In this document: piece by piece, positions 8,657-17,457 of the stretch | How positions within the stretch are numbered: the stretch's first letter is position 1 | Layout of the letters: the number at the start of each line of letters is the position of its first letter | Notes under the pieces: generated by a model | What the model saw: the letters and a program-made list of their open reading frames with translations, nothing else | What the model was told of the DNA's origin: nothing | The model's database searches: none | Program-made: the position numbers and the translations under genes | Assembly (NCBI RefSeq): GCF_000966195.1 | Contig: NZ_LAHL01000036.1 | Coordinates: forward strand, 1-42,922 | Reading direction: 5' to 3' | From: Domibacillus robiginosus | GTDB taxonomy: Bacteria > Bacillota > Bacilli > Bacillales > Domibacillaceae | Length of the DNA: 42,922 bases

Positions 8657-9592
8657 TTGAATAATGACAAAGAAAAAAAACGAGACGAATCTCAACAGTC
8701 GTATCCTCTTTACCCAAATTGGGGGAAAATAACACAATATGAAGATGTTTCTCTTACCGTCCCGGAACAAAGACAGCATCGGCAACCAGGACTGGAAAAA
8801 TGGATGGTTCCCCGACCTATTGTAGAAAATCCAAATGAAAAAGGCAGCGGAAAGCTGCGGGGAAAAACGGCATTAATCACGGGTGGAGACAGCGGAATTG
8901 GCGCCGCTGTGGCCATTGCTTTTGCAAAGGAAGGAGCAAATGTGGCTATCTCCTATTTGGATGAACATGAAGATGCCCAGCGGACAAAAAACCGAATTGA
9001 AGCCCTTGGCCAGTGTTGTTTACTGCTGCCTGGTGATGTAGGCAAAAAAGAACAATGTACTGCTATTGTAGAAAAAACCATATCAGCTTTTGGCAGGCTT
9101 GATATACTGTGTAACCATGTCGGCATTCAGTTTCAGCAGTTGAGTCTGCTTGATATTACGGATGAACAATTTGACCTGACCTTTAAAATTAATATTTATT
9201 CACACTTTTATACAACACGGGCGGCGCTTCCTCATTTAAAAGCTGGCAGCTCTATTATCAATACTTCTTCTGTTACAGCTTACCGGGGGCACAAAGAATT
9301 GATTGATTATACAGCCACAAAAGCTGCCAATATCGGTTTTACACGCGCTTTAGCCAATAACCTGGCCGGCCAGGGAATACGCGTAAATGCTGTAGCACCC
9401 GGGCGTGTTTGGACACCGCTTATTCCGGCAAGCTTTTCAGCAGACCAGGTTCCGCTTGTTGACAATCTCATGGATCGCCAGGCACAGCCATTTGAGCTGG
9501 CTCCCACTTATGTTTACCTTGCTTCGAATGATTCCCGGTTTGTCACCGGTCAGACGTTCCATGTAAACGGCGGCGAATGGACTTCTTCATAG
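8657..9592 (+). CDS. SDR family oxidoreductase (general-stress type)
   Basis: 311-residue short-chain dehydrogenase/reductase with the extended N-terminal tail (about residues 1-65, with [11 protein letters not shown]) seen in the YhdF/YhxD/YdaD group of Bacillus stress proteins. The nucleotide-binding [10 protein letters not shown] motif lies near residue 75, the catalytic serine in NTSSVTAY and the YxxxK pair in [11 protein letters not shown](P)-dependent alcohol/sugar oxidation is expected, but the substrate is unknown. TTG start at 8657 with AAGGAGGG about 10 bases upstream. Members in B. subtilis belong to the SigB regulon; I found no convincing SigB promoter here. Confidence 0.88.
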   Translation: MNNDKEKKRDESQQSYPLYPNWGKITQYEDVSLTVPEQRQHRQPGLEKWMVPRPIVENPNEKGSGKLRGKTALITGGDSGIGAAVAIAFAKEGANVAISYLDEHEDAQRTKNRIEALGQCCLLLPGDVGKKEQCTAIVEKTISAFGRLDILCNHVGIQFQQLSLLDITDEQFDLTFKINIYSHFYTTRAALPHLKAGSSIINTSSVTAYRGHKELIDYTATKAANIGFTRALANNLAGQGIRVNAVAPGRVWTPLIPASFSADQVPLVDNLMDRQAQPFELAPTYVYLASNDSRFVTGQTFHVNGGEWTSS

Positions 9593-9608
9593 AGAAAGAA
9601 AACAACAA

Positions 9609-9641
9609 AAAGGAAGCAGTTCATCACTACTTCCTTTCCTT
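9609..9641 (+). terminator. Terminator after the SDR gene
   Basis: Arms AAAGGAAGCAGT (9609-9620) and ACTACTTCCTTT (9626-9637) with one mismatch and a 5-base loop, followed by a pyrimidine-rich stretch. From 9642 to 9754 I see no intact gene. Confidence 0.75.
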
Positions 9642-9754
9642 ACATAATTTAGACCGATCATCGTATTCGGGATTGTCCCCGTCTTTGTTATCATTTCCTG
9701 GTTTTAGCGGTTACGGATTCTCGGCTGGCGCGACAGGGTGCGAGATCTTCTTTT

Positions 9755-9892
9755 TCATGTTTGTAAAATGATAAATTGAAGCTCCAGTTGGGTGCTTTCA
9801 TTAGACCGCTTTGCTCCCGCAGCCATCGCTTCTGCTACCTTGTCCGCGTCCAGGCATTCTTTAAAGCCTGATGGAATCATTACTACTTTCAT
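9755..9892 (-). pseudogene. Glycerate kinase remnant (N-terminal 45 codons)
   Basis: A short minus-strand frame with a strong Shine-Dalgarno (AAAGGAGGAG before the ATG at 9892) encodes a clear glycerate kinase N-terminus: MKVVMIPSGFKECLDADKVA followed by EAMAAGAKRS. This matches the family pattern MKIVIAPDSFKE...L.A..VA.AI..G. A full enzyme is about 370-380 residues; here similarity stops after about 36 codons and a TGA follows at 9755. The rest of the gene is not in the window. It is therefore a truncated relic, though its translation start is intact and a 45-residue peptide could still be made. Confidence 0.75.
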
Positions 9893-10011
9893 TTTTTCTC
9901 CTCCTTTTTGTTTTCTTTACAATAACCGCTGAATGTTAGCGCTCTCTAAGAAAACCATTAAAATTTGATGAGAAAATAAAAATATATTATCATATTAGAA
10001 ATTATTTTTAA

Positions 10012-10026
10012 TAATAATTATTATAA
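10012..10026 (+). promoter_or_regulatory. PerR box upstream of katA
   Basis: The sequence TAATAATTATTATAA matches 14 of 15 positions of the Bacillus PerR box (TTATAATTATTATAA). It lies 8 bases upstream of the katA -35 element. PerR is the peroxide-sensing repressor of katA in B. subtilis, so peroxide induction is expected. Confidence 0.85.
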
Positions 10027-10033
10027 TTAAATA

Positions 10034-10061
10034 TTGACTTTCGTTTGAGAAGTGTTATCAT
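10034..10061 (+). promoter_or_regulatory. SigA-type promoter of katA
   Basis: TTGACT at 10034-10039 and TATCAT at 10056-10061 with a 16-base spacer. The PerR box lies just upstream and the katA start 40 bases downstream of the -10 element. Confidence 0.75.
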
Positions 10062-10100
10062 TTAAATATAAATAAAATACTAACCGATGAGGTGATTTGT

Positions 10101-11558
10101 TTGATCGAAAAAAACAATCGTTTAACAACTAGCTGGGGTGCTCCAGTTGGTGATAACCAAAATTCACAAACAGCGGGACATCGCGGTCCTACTTTAATAC
10201 AAGATGTTCATTTACTTGAAAAACTCGCTCATTTTAACCGTGAACGTGTACCTGAGCGTGTTGTTCACGCAAAAGGCGCCGGTGCGCATGGCTATTTTGA
10301 AGTAACAAACAATGACATTTCAAAGTATACAAAAGCAGACTTTTTATCCCAGGCAGGCAAACGTACGCCGATGTTTATCCGCTTTTCAACGGTTGCCGGT
10401 GAGCTTGGCTCAGCTGATACGGTCCGTGATCCACGCGGCTTTGCGGTGAAATTTTACACAGAAGAAGGCAACTATGATATTGTCGGAAATAACACACCTG
10501 TATTTTTCATTCGTGACGCGATTAAATTCCCTGACTTTATTCATACACAAAAGCGCCATCCGCAGACGCATTTGAAAAATCCTACAGCGGTTTGGGATTT
10601 CTGGTCTTTATCACCTGAATCCCTTCATCAGGTGACAATCTTAATGTCTGACCGTGGTATTCCAGCAACGCTTCGCCATATGCATGGATTTGGCAGCCAT
10701 ACATTTAAATGGGTAAACGCTGAAGGACAAGCTGTCTGGGTGAAATATCACTTTAAAACAGATCAAGGTGTAAAAAATCTGGATGTAGATGTTGCAGCGA
10801 AACTAGCAGGTGAAAACCCTGATTATCATACAGAAGATTTGTTTAATGCAATTGACAATGGCGATTTCCCATCTTGGACGCTGTATGTGCAAATTATGCC
10901 GTTTGAAGATGCCAATACGTACAAATGGGATCCATTTGATGTAACAAAAGTGTGGTCACAAAAAGATTATCCACTCATTGAAGTTGGTAAAATGACACTG
11001 GACCGCAATCCAGAAAACTATTTCGCAGAAGTAGAACAAGCTACGTTCTCACCAGGTACGCTCGTTCCCGGTGTCGAGCCGTCTCCGGATAAAATGCTTC
11101 AAGGCCGCTTGTTTGCTTATGCAGATGCGCATCGCTATCGTGTAGGGGCCAACCATAATACACTACCGATCAACTCGCCAAAATGCCCATACCACAATTA
11201 TCAGCGTGACGGTCAAATGCGATTTGACGGCAATGGCGGAAAGTCTGTTTATTACGAGCCAAACAGCTTCGGTGGACCTGTTGAAACACCGGAAGCGAAG
11301 CTGACACCATTTGAGGTAGAAGGCTTTGCAGGAGAACACAGCTACAGCCACGACGACCATTACACACAAGCAGGTGACTTGTACCGCTTATTGTCTGAAG
11401 ATGAGCGTACACGCCTTGTAAATAATATTGTTGGAGCTATGAAGCCAGTGGAACGTGAAGACATTAAGCTTCGTCAGATCAGCCATTTTTATAAAGCAGA
11501 TCCGGAATACGGTACACGTATTGCAGAAGGCCTCGGCCTTGCTGTTCCCGCTCAATAA
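10101..11558 (+). CDS. katA: Vegetative catalase KatA (clade 3 haem catalase)
   Basis: 485-residue cytoplasmic haem catalase converting hydrogen peroxide to water and oxygen, very similar throughout to B. subtilis KatA. The catalytic histidine is in [14 protein letters not shown] (His56 counted from the start used here), the distal asparagine in [12 protein letters not shown], and the haem-ligand tyrosine in [14 protein letters not shown]. The longest frame begins with GTG at 10092, but that GTG is part of the Shine-Dalgarno AGGTGA (10090-10095); the TTG at 10101 gives a protein with the usual N-terminus and length. A PerR box and SigA promoter precede it and a strong terminator follows, so it is a single-gene peroxide-inducible unit. 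Confidence 0.97.
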   Translation: MIEKNNRLTTSWGAPVGDNQNSQTAGHRGPTLIQDVHLLEKLAHFNRERVPERVVHAKGAGAHGYFEVTNNDISKYTKADFLSQAGKRTPMFIRFSTVAGELGSADTVRDPRGFAVKFYTEEGNYDIVGNNTPVFFIRDAIKFPDFIHTQKRHPQTHLKNPTAVWDFWSLSPESLHQVTILMSDRGIPATLRHMHGFGSHTFKWVNAEGQAVWVKYHFKTDQGVKNLDVDVAAKLAGENPDYHTEDLFNAIDNGDFPSWTLYVQIMPFEDANTYKWDPFDVTKVWSQKDYPLIEVGKMTLDRNPENYFAEVEQATFSPGTLVPGVEPSPDKMLQGRLFAYADAHRYRVGANHNTLPINSPKCPYHNYQRDGQMRFDGNGGKSVYYEPNSFGGPVETPEAKLTPFEVEGFAGEHSYSHDDHYTQAGDLYRLLSEDERTRLVNNIVGAMKPVEREDIKLRQISHFYKADPEYGTRIAEGLGLAVPAQ

Positions 11559-11562
11559 ATAA

Positions 11563-11603
11563 AAAAAGAGGTATGCCGCCTGCTGGCGGATACCTCTTTA
11601 CTT
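11563..11603 (+). terminator. Terminator after katA
   Basis: Long GC-rich hairpin with arms 11565-11580 (AAAGAGGTATGCCGCC) and 11585-11599, one unpaired base, loop TGCT, preceded by an A run. The short T run suits either direction. Confidence 0.85.
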
Positions 11604-11623
11604 TGAAAAGGGGTGAATATTTG

Positions 11624-11737
11624 TTGAAAAAAACTCAAATTTGTCCTGACTGCCAAATGGCTATGAAAAAGCTAAAGCATAGCACTTTATGCGGGTGTGG
11701 CATTAAATTTACAACGATCGGCCGCTCAAAGCGTTAA
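11624..11737 (+). CDS. Small zinc-ribbon-like protein, 37 aa
   Basis: An unlisted short ORF with a strong Shine-Dalgarno (AAGGGGTGA, 11609-11616) and tandem TTG codons at 11621 and 11624 as possible starts. The basic peptide has four cysteines arranged C7-x2-C10 and C23-x-C25 (ICPDCQMAMKK, LCGCGIKF), suggesting one metal-binding knuckle. Family unknown; the ribosome-binding site and cysteine pattern argue for a real gene. It is downstream of the katA terminator and its TAA overlaps, on the opposite strand, the stop codon of the convergent GDPD gene (11734-11737). Confidence 0.6.
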   Translation: MKKTQICPDCQMAMKKLKHSTLCGCGIKFTTIGRSKR

Positions 11738-12456
11738 GAAAACCGCTCGGGAAAATCAGTAATAAGGGCTTCCACAGGTATACCACTGTTTTTGATCCGC
11801 TGCCATTCCTTTGGATGATTAATCGTATAAAGACGAAGCAGCATGCCACTATCAACGGCTTCCTTCCCATAATTGCTGAATGCATATGATGCCTGCGTGT
11901 GAAGAGCTGTCAATCCAAGATCCTTCGCCCTTGCCAGTGCATCCCGGCGAATTTTCCAAATAAGACCGGCGACTGCTATGTAAGGATCCAGCTCTATCAC
12001 CCGTTTAATACTGTCGAAATTAAATGAGGAAATAATTACTCTCCCTCGCATGTTATATGCTTCAATCAAATCAAGTACTTGCTTTTCAATACCGTGATAA
12101 GGCACTTTGTTAGTTTTTAATTCAATATTGATTTGCAGATGATTTCCTGCTGCCCATGTAAAAAATTCATCGAGCGTCGGAATTTTTTCACCTGCAAAGA
12201 CCGGACTGAACCAGCTTCCTGCATCGAGCTCAGATACTTCAGCCATCGTCATCCGTGCAATTGCACCTCTGCCATTTGTTGTCCGCTTGACGGTTTCATC
12301 ATGAATAATGACAATTTCTCCGTCACGTGTCATTTGAACATCAAGTTCAATGCCGTCTGCCCCTTTTTCGGCCGCTGCCTCGAAAGCCACCATTGTGTTT
12401 TCCGGATGGGTGCCGCTCGCACCGCGATGGGCAAAAATGACCGGCTTCTTATTCAT
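11734..12456 (-). CDS. Glycerophosphodiester phosphodiesterase (cytosolic GDPD family)
   Basis: 240-residue TIM-barrel phosphodiesterase that hydrolyses glycerophosphodiesters to glycerol-3-phosphate and an alcohol. Motifs: the catalytic-histidine block FAHRGASGTHPENT, the metal-binding GIELDVQMTRDGEIVIIHD (residues about 34-52), IELKT in the middle and ALITDFPERF at the end. It has no signal peptide, so it should be cytoplasmic, unlike secreted GlpQ. The longest frame starts at 12480; AAAGGAG lies 8 bases before the ATG at 12456, which is preferred. It is downstream of the RlmI-like gene but separated by a terminator. Confidence 0.9.
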   Translation of the reverse strand: MNKKPVIFAHRGASGTHPENTMVAFEAAAEKGADGIELDVQMTRDGEIVIIHDETVKRTTNGRGAIARMTMAEVSELDAGSWFSPVFAGEKIPTLDEFFTWAAGNHLQINIELKTNKVPYHGIEKQVLDLIEAYNMRGRVIISSFNFDSIKRVIELDPYIAVAGLIWKIRRDALARAKDLGLTALHTQASYAFSNYGKEAVDSGMLLRLYTINHPKEWQRIKNSGIPVEALITDFPERFS

Positions 12457-12537
12457 GTAGATCGCTCCTTTTTCCATCATCTTCTTATATTATGTTACAT
12501 AAAAGAAGAAGCGCCAGCTCTGGCACTTCCTTGCCTC

Positions 12538-12576
12538 GTAAAAATGGCTTCCGTGCACGGAAGCCATTTTTTATTT
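12538..12576 (-). terminator. Terminator after the RlmI-like methyltransferase
   Basis: Hairpin AAAATGGCTTCCGT GCAC ACGGAAGCCATTTT with T runs on both strands, right after the methyltransferase stop codon. The same stem recurs at 18184-18224 (see findings). Confidence 0.88.
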
Positions 12577-13770
12577 CTTTTTAATTTTTACAAACATCAC
12601 CTTTAAGTAATGACCTTCAGGAAAAGTTTCGATTGTTCGAAAATCTTCTGGCAGCCCGTATTGCTCAAGAATTTCGTAGGAAACTCCCTGCTCTTTGCAG
12701 GCTGTTTTAATAAACTTTTTAAACGTTTTTACATCCACAGCGCTGCTGTTTGTGGATACAACAATGATTCCATTATGCTTCGTTAACTGAATCGTTTCTT
12801 CGAGCAGCTTTGGATAATCTTTTGCAGCACTGAACGTTCGTTTTTTTGTTTTTGCAAAGCTTGGCGGATCAACCACAACAAGATCAAAGGTGCGGTTTTT
12901 ACGTGCAGCGTATTTAAAATACTGGAATACGTCGTCTACTACAATTTCCTGCTCGGAAGCATCAATGTCATTTGCTTCAAATTGCTGGACGGTTTTCGAC
13001 CGGCTCCGATTAGCTACATCTACGCTTGTTGTTTTTTCGGCACCTCCCAGTGCAGCACAAACTGAAAATGCGCCTGTATAAGAAAACATATTCAGCATTT
13101 TCGCACCTTCCGCATACCTGGTTCGAATTGCATTTCTTACTTCCCGCTGGTCAAGAAAAATGCCCGTCATGGCGCCGTCATTTAAATCGACACAAAAATT
13201 CACACCATTTTCCTTGATCATCATTGGAAACTCCCCGCGCTCTCCTTCTACAAAATCATCGTCTTCAATGTACTGGCCCTTTTGATCAAAACGTTTTTTT
13301 TCATAAATCCCTTTGAACTGAAGCTTTTCTCGCATGGCGGCCAGAATCTCTTTTCGAAACGAATAAATACCTTCGCTATACCAGTGGATCACATAAAAGC
13401 CATCGTAATAATCGATAATTAAACCGCCAATTCCATCTCCTTCACCGTTAAACACCCGAAAAGCATTGGTATCTGGATTTTTCATCAGCTCTTTACGATG
13501 CTGAAGGGCTGCTTCTATTTTTCTGACGAAGAAAGGAGTATCTATATATTCCTCTGGCTCATGTGTAATAATCCAGCCGATCCCTTTATTTTGCACACCG
13601 TAATAGGCAGTACCAATATAGTTTTTCTTATCGTCTAAAATGCGGAGGATGTCTCCTTCTTTTTTGAGCACTTTGACATTTTCAACCGCTTCTTTTTCCA
13701 GCAGCGGATATCCTGCCCGCAGCTTTACTGCCGCTTTTTTGTTTACTTTTACATTGATCAGTGTTTTCAT
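12571..13770 (-). CDS. RlmI-like class I rRNA (cytosine-5) methyltransferase with PUA domain
   Basis: 399-residue SAM-dependent methyltransferase of the RlmI/YwbD group. An N-terminal PUA-type RNA-binding domain (about residues 1-75) is followed by a central domain and a Rossmann-fold methyltransferase domain. SAM motif I is in MLNMFSYTGAFSVCAALGGA (about residue 225) and the catalytic-loop motif is VVVDPPSFAKTKK. The E. coli homologue makes m5C1962 in 23S rRNA; the same target is inferred, not shown. The longest frame begins at 13881, but AGGGGG precedes the ATG at 13770, which gives the normal family N-terminus MKTLINVKVNKK. Confidence 0.88.
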   Translation of the reverse strand: MKTLINVKVNKKAAVKLRAGYPLLEKEAVENVKVLKKEGDILRILDDKKNYIGTAYYGVQNKGIGWIITHEPEEYIDTPFFVRKIEAALQHRKELMKNPDTNAFRVFNGEGDGIGGLIIDYYDGFYVIHWYSEGIYSFRKEILAAMREKLQFKGIYEKKRFDQKGQYIEDDDFVEGERGEFPMMIKENGVNFCVDLNDGAMTGIFLDQREVRNAIRTRYAEGAKMLNMFSYTGAFSVCAALGGAEKTTSVDVANRSRSKTVQQFEANDIDASEQEIVVDDVFQYFKYAARKNRTFDLVVVDPPSFAKTKKRTFSAAKDYPKLLEETIQLTKHNGIIVVSTNSSAVDVKTFKKFIKTACKEQGVSYEILEQYGLPEDFRTIETFPEGHYLKVMFVKIKKK

Positions 13771-13879
13771 TCCAGCCCCCTGAGACCTTTTTTTCTTTAT
13801 CTTATCAAAACCCTGCTGTAAACAGCATCTTTTACGTATGATACAATGAAAAAAAGGATGTTGAAGGGATTTTTGCCTC

Positions 13880-15166
13880 ATGATAAAACTCGCAGCAGGT
13901 TCACTTCAATGGGCGGTGTTTTTAATTGCCTCGTCTATTGCTGCACCAGTCGCGATTGCCGGACTGTTTCACCTGGATGCTTCTGCAACGGCAGAGTTTG
14001 TTCAGCGCACCATGCTTGTACTCGGCGCTGCTGGAATTCTACAAAGCCTGTTCGGCCATAAGCTGCCTATTAACGAAGGGCCTGCCGGACTATGGTGGGG
14101 TGTATTCACTATTTATGCAGGCTTCTCGGGTATTTTATACTCCAATTCTGAATCTACACTTCAGGTACTACAAAGCGGCATGCTGTATGCTGGTGTTTTA
14201 TTTGTTCTTTTTGCAGTTTCTGGACTGGTGAACCGAATGAAGAGCTTGTTTACGCCAACGATTACATTCGTTTACCTTTTACTGCTCGTCCTGCAGCTGA
14301 GCGGCACCTTCGTAAAAGGCATGATGGGTCTACCAAACGAAGAAGGTCGCATAGATCTTATTGTTGTTCTCGGCAGCCTGCTCACCCTTGGTTTTACTTT
14401 TTGGATCACCGGTCATCGAAACCCGCTTGTACGTCGGTATTCTGTGTTAATTTCCATCGGCACAGGCTGGATGCTTTTTGGTCTGATTGGAAAAAGCCAT
14501 CTACCTTCTAGTGAGAGTGATACTGTTTTTTCACTGCCGGATATCTTTGCATTCGGTCCGCCCGTTTTTGACGGCGGGATGCTGGTCACCTCGTTTTTTA
14601 TTACCCTCCTGCTCGTCGCCAATATGATGGCCTCCATTCGTGTTATGGAAGGTACATTAAAACGTGAATTCGGGCAGCAAGCGCCTAATCGTATTCGGCA
14701 GGCGGGCATTTTTGCCGGCATTAATCACTTGATGGCCGGCGTTTTTTCTGCGGTCGGTCCTGTACCGATCTCTGGCGCTGCCGGCTTTGTTTCCGCAACG
14801 AAAATGCGCTCGGTCTGGCCTTTTGCCTTAGGCTGCTTCCTAATTGTCGCGGTAACCTGTTTTCCTTCAGCTATGCTCGTACTGTCTTCACTGCCGGCTC
14901 CTGTAGCGTATGCAGTCACCTTTGTTCTTTTCACAGGCATGGTGCGGATGGCCTTTTACGAGCTGAACAGCGCCGATCATATAGAACAATCGCTTAAAGT
15001 AGCAGCTATTGGGCTGATGACCGGTGTGGGGTTTATGTTTCTTCCGCCTGAAAGTGTGTCCGAGCTCCCGGCAGCCCTTTCTGCCATTTTGTCAAACGGA
15101 CTTTTGACCGGCACCATTACAGCACTTATTTATGAACAATGGCTCCTATGGCGTGCCCATTCCTAA
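13880..15166 (+). CDS. NCS2-family uracil/xanthine-type permease
   Basis: 428-residue membrane protein with about 12-14 segments, of the nucleobase:cation symporter-2 family, closest in character to the YwdJ-like uncharacterised Bacillus members. Family features include the N-terminal helical hairpin with NEGPAGLWWG, the re-entrant-loop signature around residues 290-305 (GPVPISGAAGFVSATKMRS) and a charged C-terminal loop MAFYELNSADH. The exact nucleobase cannot be read from sequence. GAAGGGA about 10 bases before the ATG. Divergent from the RlmI-like gene (110-base gap) and convergent with topB through a shared terminator. Confidence 0.82.
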   Translation: MIKLAAGSLQWAVFLIASSIAAPVAIAGLFHLDASATAEFVQRTMLVLGAAGILQSLFGHKLPINEGPAGLWWGVFTIYAGFSGILYSNSESTLQVLQSGMLYAGVLFVLFAVSGLVNRMKSLFTPTITFVYLLLLVLQLSGTFVKGMMGLPNEEGRIDLIVVLGSLLTLGFTFWITGHRNPLVRRYSVLISIGTGWMLFGLIGKSHLPSSESDTVFSLPDIFAFGPPVFDGGMLVTSFFITLLLVANMMASIRVMEGTLKREFGQQAPNRIRQAGIFAGINHLMAGVFSAVGPVPISGAAGFVSATKMRSVWPFALGCFLIVAVTCFPSAMLVLSSLPAPVAYAVTFVLFTGMVRMAFYELNSADHIEQSLKVAAIGLMTGVGFMFLPPESVSELPAALSAILSNGLLTGTITALIYEQWLLWRAHS

Positions 15167-15170
15167 TGTG

Positions 15171-15207
15171 AAACAGCGGTTTTGCCGATTGGCAAAACCG
15201 CTGTTTA
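15171..15207. terminator. Bidirectional terminator between the NCS2 permease and topB
   Basis: Perfect 16-base arms (15171-15186, AAACAGCGGTTTTGCC, and 15191-15206) with loop GATT. Confidence 0.9.
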
Positions 15208-17349
15208 ATTGGACCGCTGCGTTTTAAATTGGAATTGAACAGTGCCTTCCTTTTTATCTTTCCAAATAAGATATGCATCAAACGGCCGCTTTCCTTTAAA
15301 GCCTTTGATTAAATTTGTTTTTCCAGTTTTCAGCAGCTTTTTCATATTCGTTGCACTGATCGACTTACCGAGCATTTTTTTGCTGAGTATAAAACCGCAT
15401 TTTGATGATTGATACGCAGAACAGCCATAAAACTTCCCTTTATCAACAACCGGACTGCTGCATCTTGGGCAGGAACCAAGCGGCTGATTGCTGCTTGGTT
15501 CCTGCTTAGCTGGTGCATCAAATGTCCAGCTGCTGGAATGCTCTACCGCATCCTGCACAATTTTCTGGGCAAGCCGCTTCGACTGTTCAATGAACACATT
15601 TGCCGGCGCTTTTCCTTTGCCGATTTCTTTTAAACGCTGCTCCCATCTGCCCGTCAATTCTGGTGAAGCAAGCAGCGTATTGTCCACAGCATCCATTAAA
15701 ACGAATGCCTTGGCCGTGGGTACAACACGATGTTCCTCTACCTTCATATAGTCAAGCTGTTTCAGCCGTTCAATAATATTGGAACGCGTGCTTTCTTCTC
15801 CGAGGCCCGAAACAGACTTTAACACACTGCCGAGCTCTTTATCATCCATCGTATAGCCAACGTTTTTCATCGCTGTAATCAGTTCCCCTTCTGTATAACG
15901 CTTGGGCGGAACCGTTTTTCCTTCCACTACTTTTACATCCTCGGCTGTTCCTCTTTGCCCTTCTTTTACTTCCGGCAGCAATACATCATCTTTTTCCTTT
16001 TCAAACAGAACTGGACGCCAGCCTGGCTCGATCAGCCGTTTTCCGTTTGTGATAAACATATGAGAACCTATGGCTGTTTGAATCGTAGAATGGGCAAACA
16101 AAGCCGGTTCGTAATGAGCAGCAATCAATGAACGGACGATGATATCATAAATCTTTTGTTCGTCTCCGCTTATAGAACCGAACGCCGGCACTTTTTCCGT
16201 TGGGAGGATGGCGTAATGGTCACTTACTTTTTTAGAATCCACATAACGTTTATCCGACATAATAGAACGCGTTGTTTCGGACGCCCATTTTTTATAAGGC
16301 TCTAAGGCAGACAGCTTGCTTAAAATGGCCGGAAATGCCGCCGCTTCTTCCGGATTTACGTGATTGCTGTCGGTCCGGGGATAGGTTACAAGGGATCGTT
16401 CATACAGAGACTGTGTGATTTCCAATGTTTTTTTCGGTGAAAAGTTAAACCGCTTGTTCGCAAGCGCCTGCAAAGTAGACAAACTATGAAAAGCAGGCGG
16501 CGGCACCGGTTTGTTTTCTGTTTTTACCTTGAAGACTTCTGCTTCTTTTCCTATACATTCATCCCGAACGGCTTCAGCTGCTTCTTTTTCAGCAAAGCGT
16601 GTTTCTTTTTCTTTCACCCATTTTCCTTCGTATACGGCATTGTCCATTTTAAAAGAAGCAACAACTTCATAAAACGGCCTGGATACAAAATCAAGAATAT
16701 CTCGCTCCCGCTTCACAACAAGAGCGAGTGTTGGTGTCTGCACGCGCCCAACCGCATATACGTCCCGGCCTGCTCCCTTTGTTTTGGATTGAATCAAAAG
16801 AGTGTAAGCACGGCTGGCATTCATGCCGATCAGCCAGTCTGCATAGCTGCGTGCCATCGCTTCATGATAAAGCGGCATTGTTTCTTCAATAGGACGCAGG
16901 TTGGCAAAAGCCTGTTCCACAGCCCTCGGTGTTAAGCTGCTTACCCACAGGCGCCGCATCGGCTTATTAATGCCGGACATCCGGACAACAAGCTGCACAA
17001 TCAGCTCTCCCTCGCGCGCCGGGTCGCCTGCGGAAATAATTTCAGTTACGGCTGGATTACGGATGATATCCTTCACTGCTTTGAAACGGCTCGTTTTGGA
17101 TGGAATCACTTTATATTTGAAGGTTTCTGGAATCATCGGCAATGTTTCAAGATGCCAGCGCTTTAATTTAGGATCCATTTCATGCGGGGGCACGATTTCA
17201 AACAAATGACCGCTGCACCAGGCAAGCAGTGCACCATCTGGAAAAGTGGCACACGGGGCAATTTCAATGTGCGTTCCCTTTTTCACATGGCGAAATGGAG
17301 CGGCAAGCGCCTGTGCCTGGGATGCTTTTTCAGCAATAATCGCCTGCAT
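15205..17349 (-). CDS. topB: DNA topoisomerase III (type IA), divergent paralog type
   Basis: 714-residue type IA topoisomerase that relaxes or decatenates DNA through a 5'-phosphotyrosine link. The Toprim domain is N-terminal: IIAEKASQAQALA holds the catalytic glutamate, and SAGDPAREGELIV holds the DxxxE acidic site. The active-site tyrosine is in SLVTYPRTDS (about residue 325), and VGRVQTPTLALVV is conserved. The C-terminus has one CPRC...C zinc-ribbon-like module (about residues 628-655). The N-terminus (AEKASQ rather than AEKPS; IEIAPCATFP) resembles the second, element-associated TopB type more than B. subtilis TopB. AGGAGG lies 7 bases before the ATG. Confidence 0.92.
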   Translation of the reverse strand: MQAIIAEKASQAQALAAPFRHVKKGTHIEIAPCATFPDGALLAWCSGHLFEIVPPHEMDPKLKRWHLETLPMIPETFKYKVIPSKTSRFKAVKDIIRNPAVTEIISAGDPAREGELIVQLVVRMSGINKPMRRLWVSSLTPRAVEQAFANLRPIEETMPLYHEAMARSYADWLIGMNASRAYTLLIQSKTKGAGRDVYAVGRVQTPTLALVVKRERDILDFVSRPFYEVVASFKMDNAVYEGKWVKEKETRFAEKEAAEAVRDECIGKEAEVFKVKTENKPVPPPAFHSLSTLQALANKRFNFSPKKTLEITQSLYERSLVTYPRTDSNHVNPEEAAAFPAILSKLSALEPYKKWASETTRSIMSDKRYVDSKKVSDHYAILPTEKVPAFGSISGDEQKIYDIIVRSLIAAHYEPALFAHSTIQTAIGSHMFITNGKRLIEPGWRPVLFEKEKDDVLLPEVKEGQRGTAEDVKVVEGKTVPPKRYTEGELITAMKNVGYTMDDKELGSVLKSVSGLGEESTRSNIIERLKQLDYMKVEEHRVVPTAKAFVLMDAVDNTLLASPELTGRWEQRLKEIGKGKAPANVFIEQSKRLAQKIVQDAVEHSSSWTFDAPAKQEPSSNQPLGSCPRCSSPVVDKGKFYGCSAYQSSKCGFILSKKMLGKSISATNMKKLLKTGKTNLIKGFKGKRPFDAYLIWKDKKEGTVQFQFKTQRSN

Positions 17350-17424
17350 AGCGTTTCCTCCTATCGTTAAAACAAACGTTCGATTCTTCCATTATAAAGG
17401 GGGGATTTCTTTTTCGCAAACGCA

Positions 17425-17457
17425 AAAAAGCGAAGCCGGCTTTGGGCTTCGCTTTTT
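17425..17457 (-). terminator. Terminator after the second MBL hydrolase
   Basis: Arms AAAAAAGCGAAGCC and GGCTTCGCTTTTTT around a 5-6 base loop directly after the stop codon, upstream of topB on the same strand. Confidence 0.88.

Noticed and set aside
9577-9771. 64-codon plus-strand frame after the SDR gene
   Set aside because: Overlaps the SDR 3' end and its terminator; no ribosome-binding site, no recognisable protein.
12505-12532. Short hairpin AAGCGCCAG/CTGGCACTT before the GDPD gene
   Set aside because: One mismatch and no T run; too weak to call a terminator or operator.
12133-12606. 157-codon plus-strand frame opposite the GDPD gene
   Set aside because: Antisense shadow running through a terminator; cysteine/histidine-rich composition typical of noncoding frames.
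16486-16935. 149-codon plus-strand frame opposite topB
   Set aside because: Antisense to well-supported topB, with Phe-rich shadow composition.
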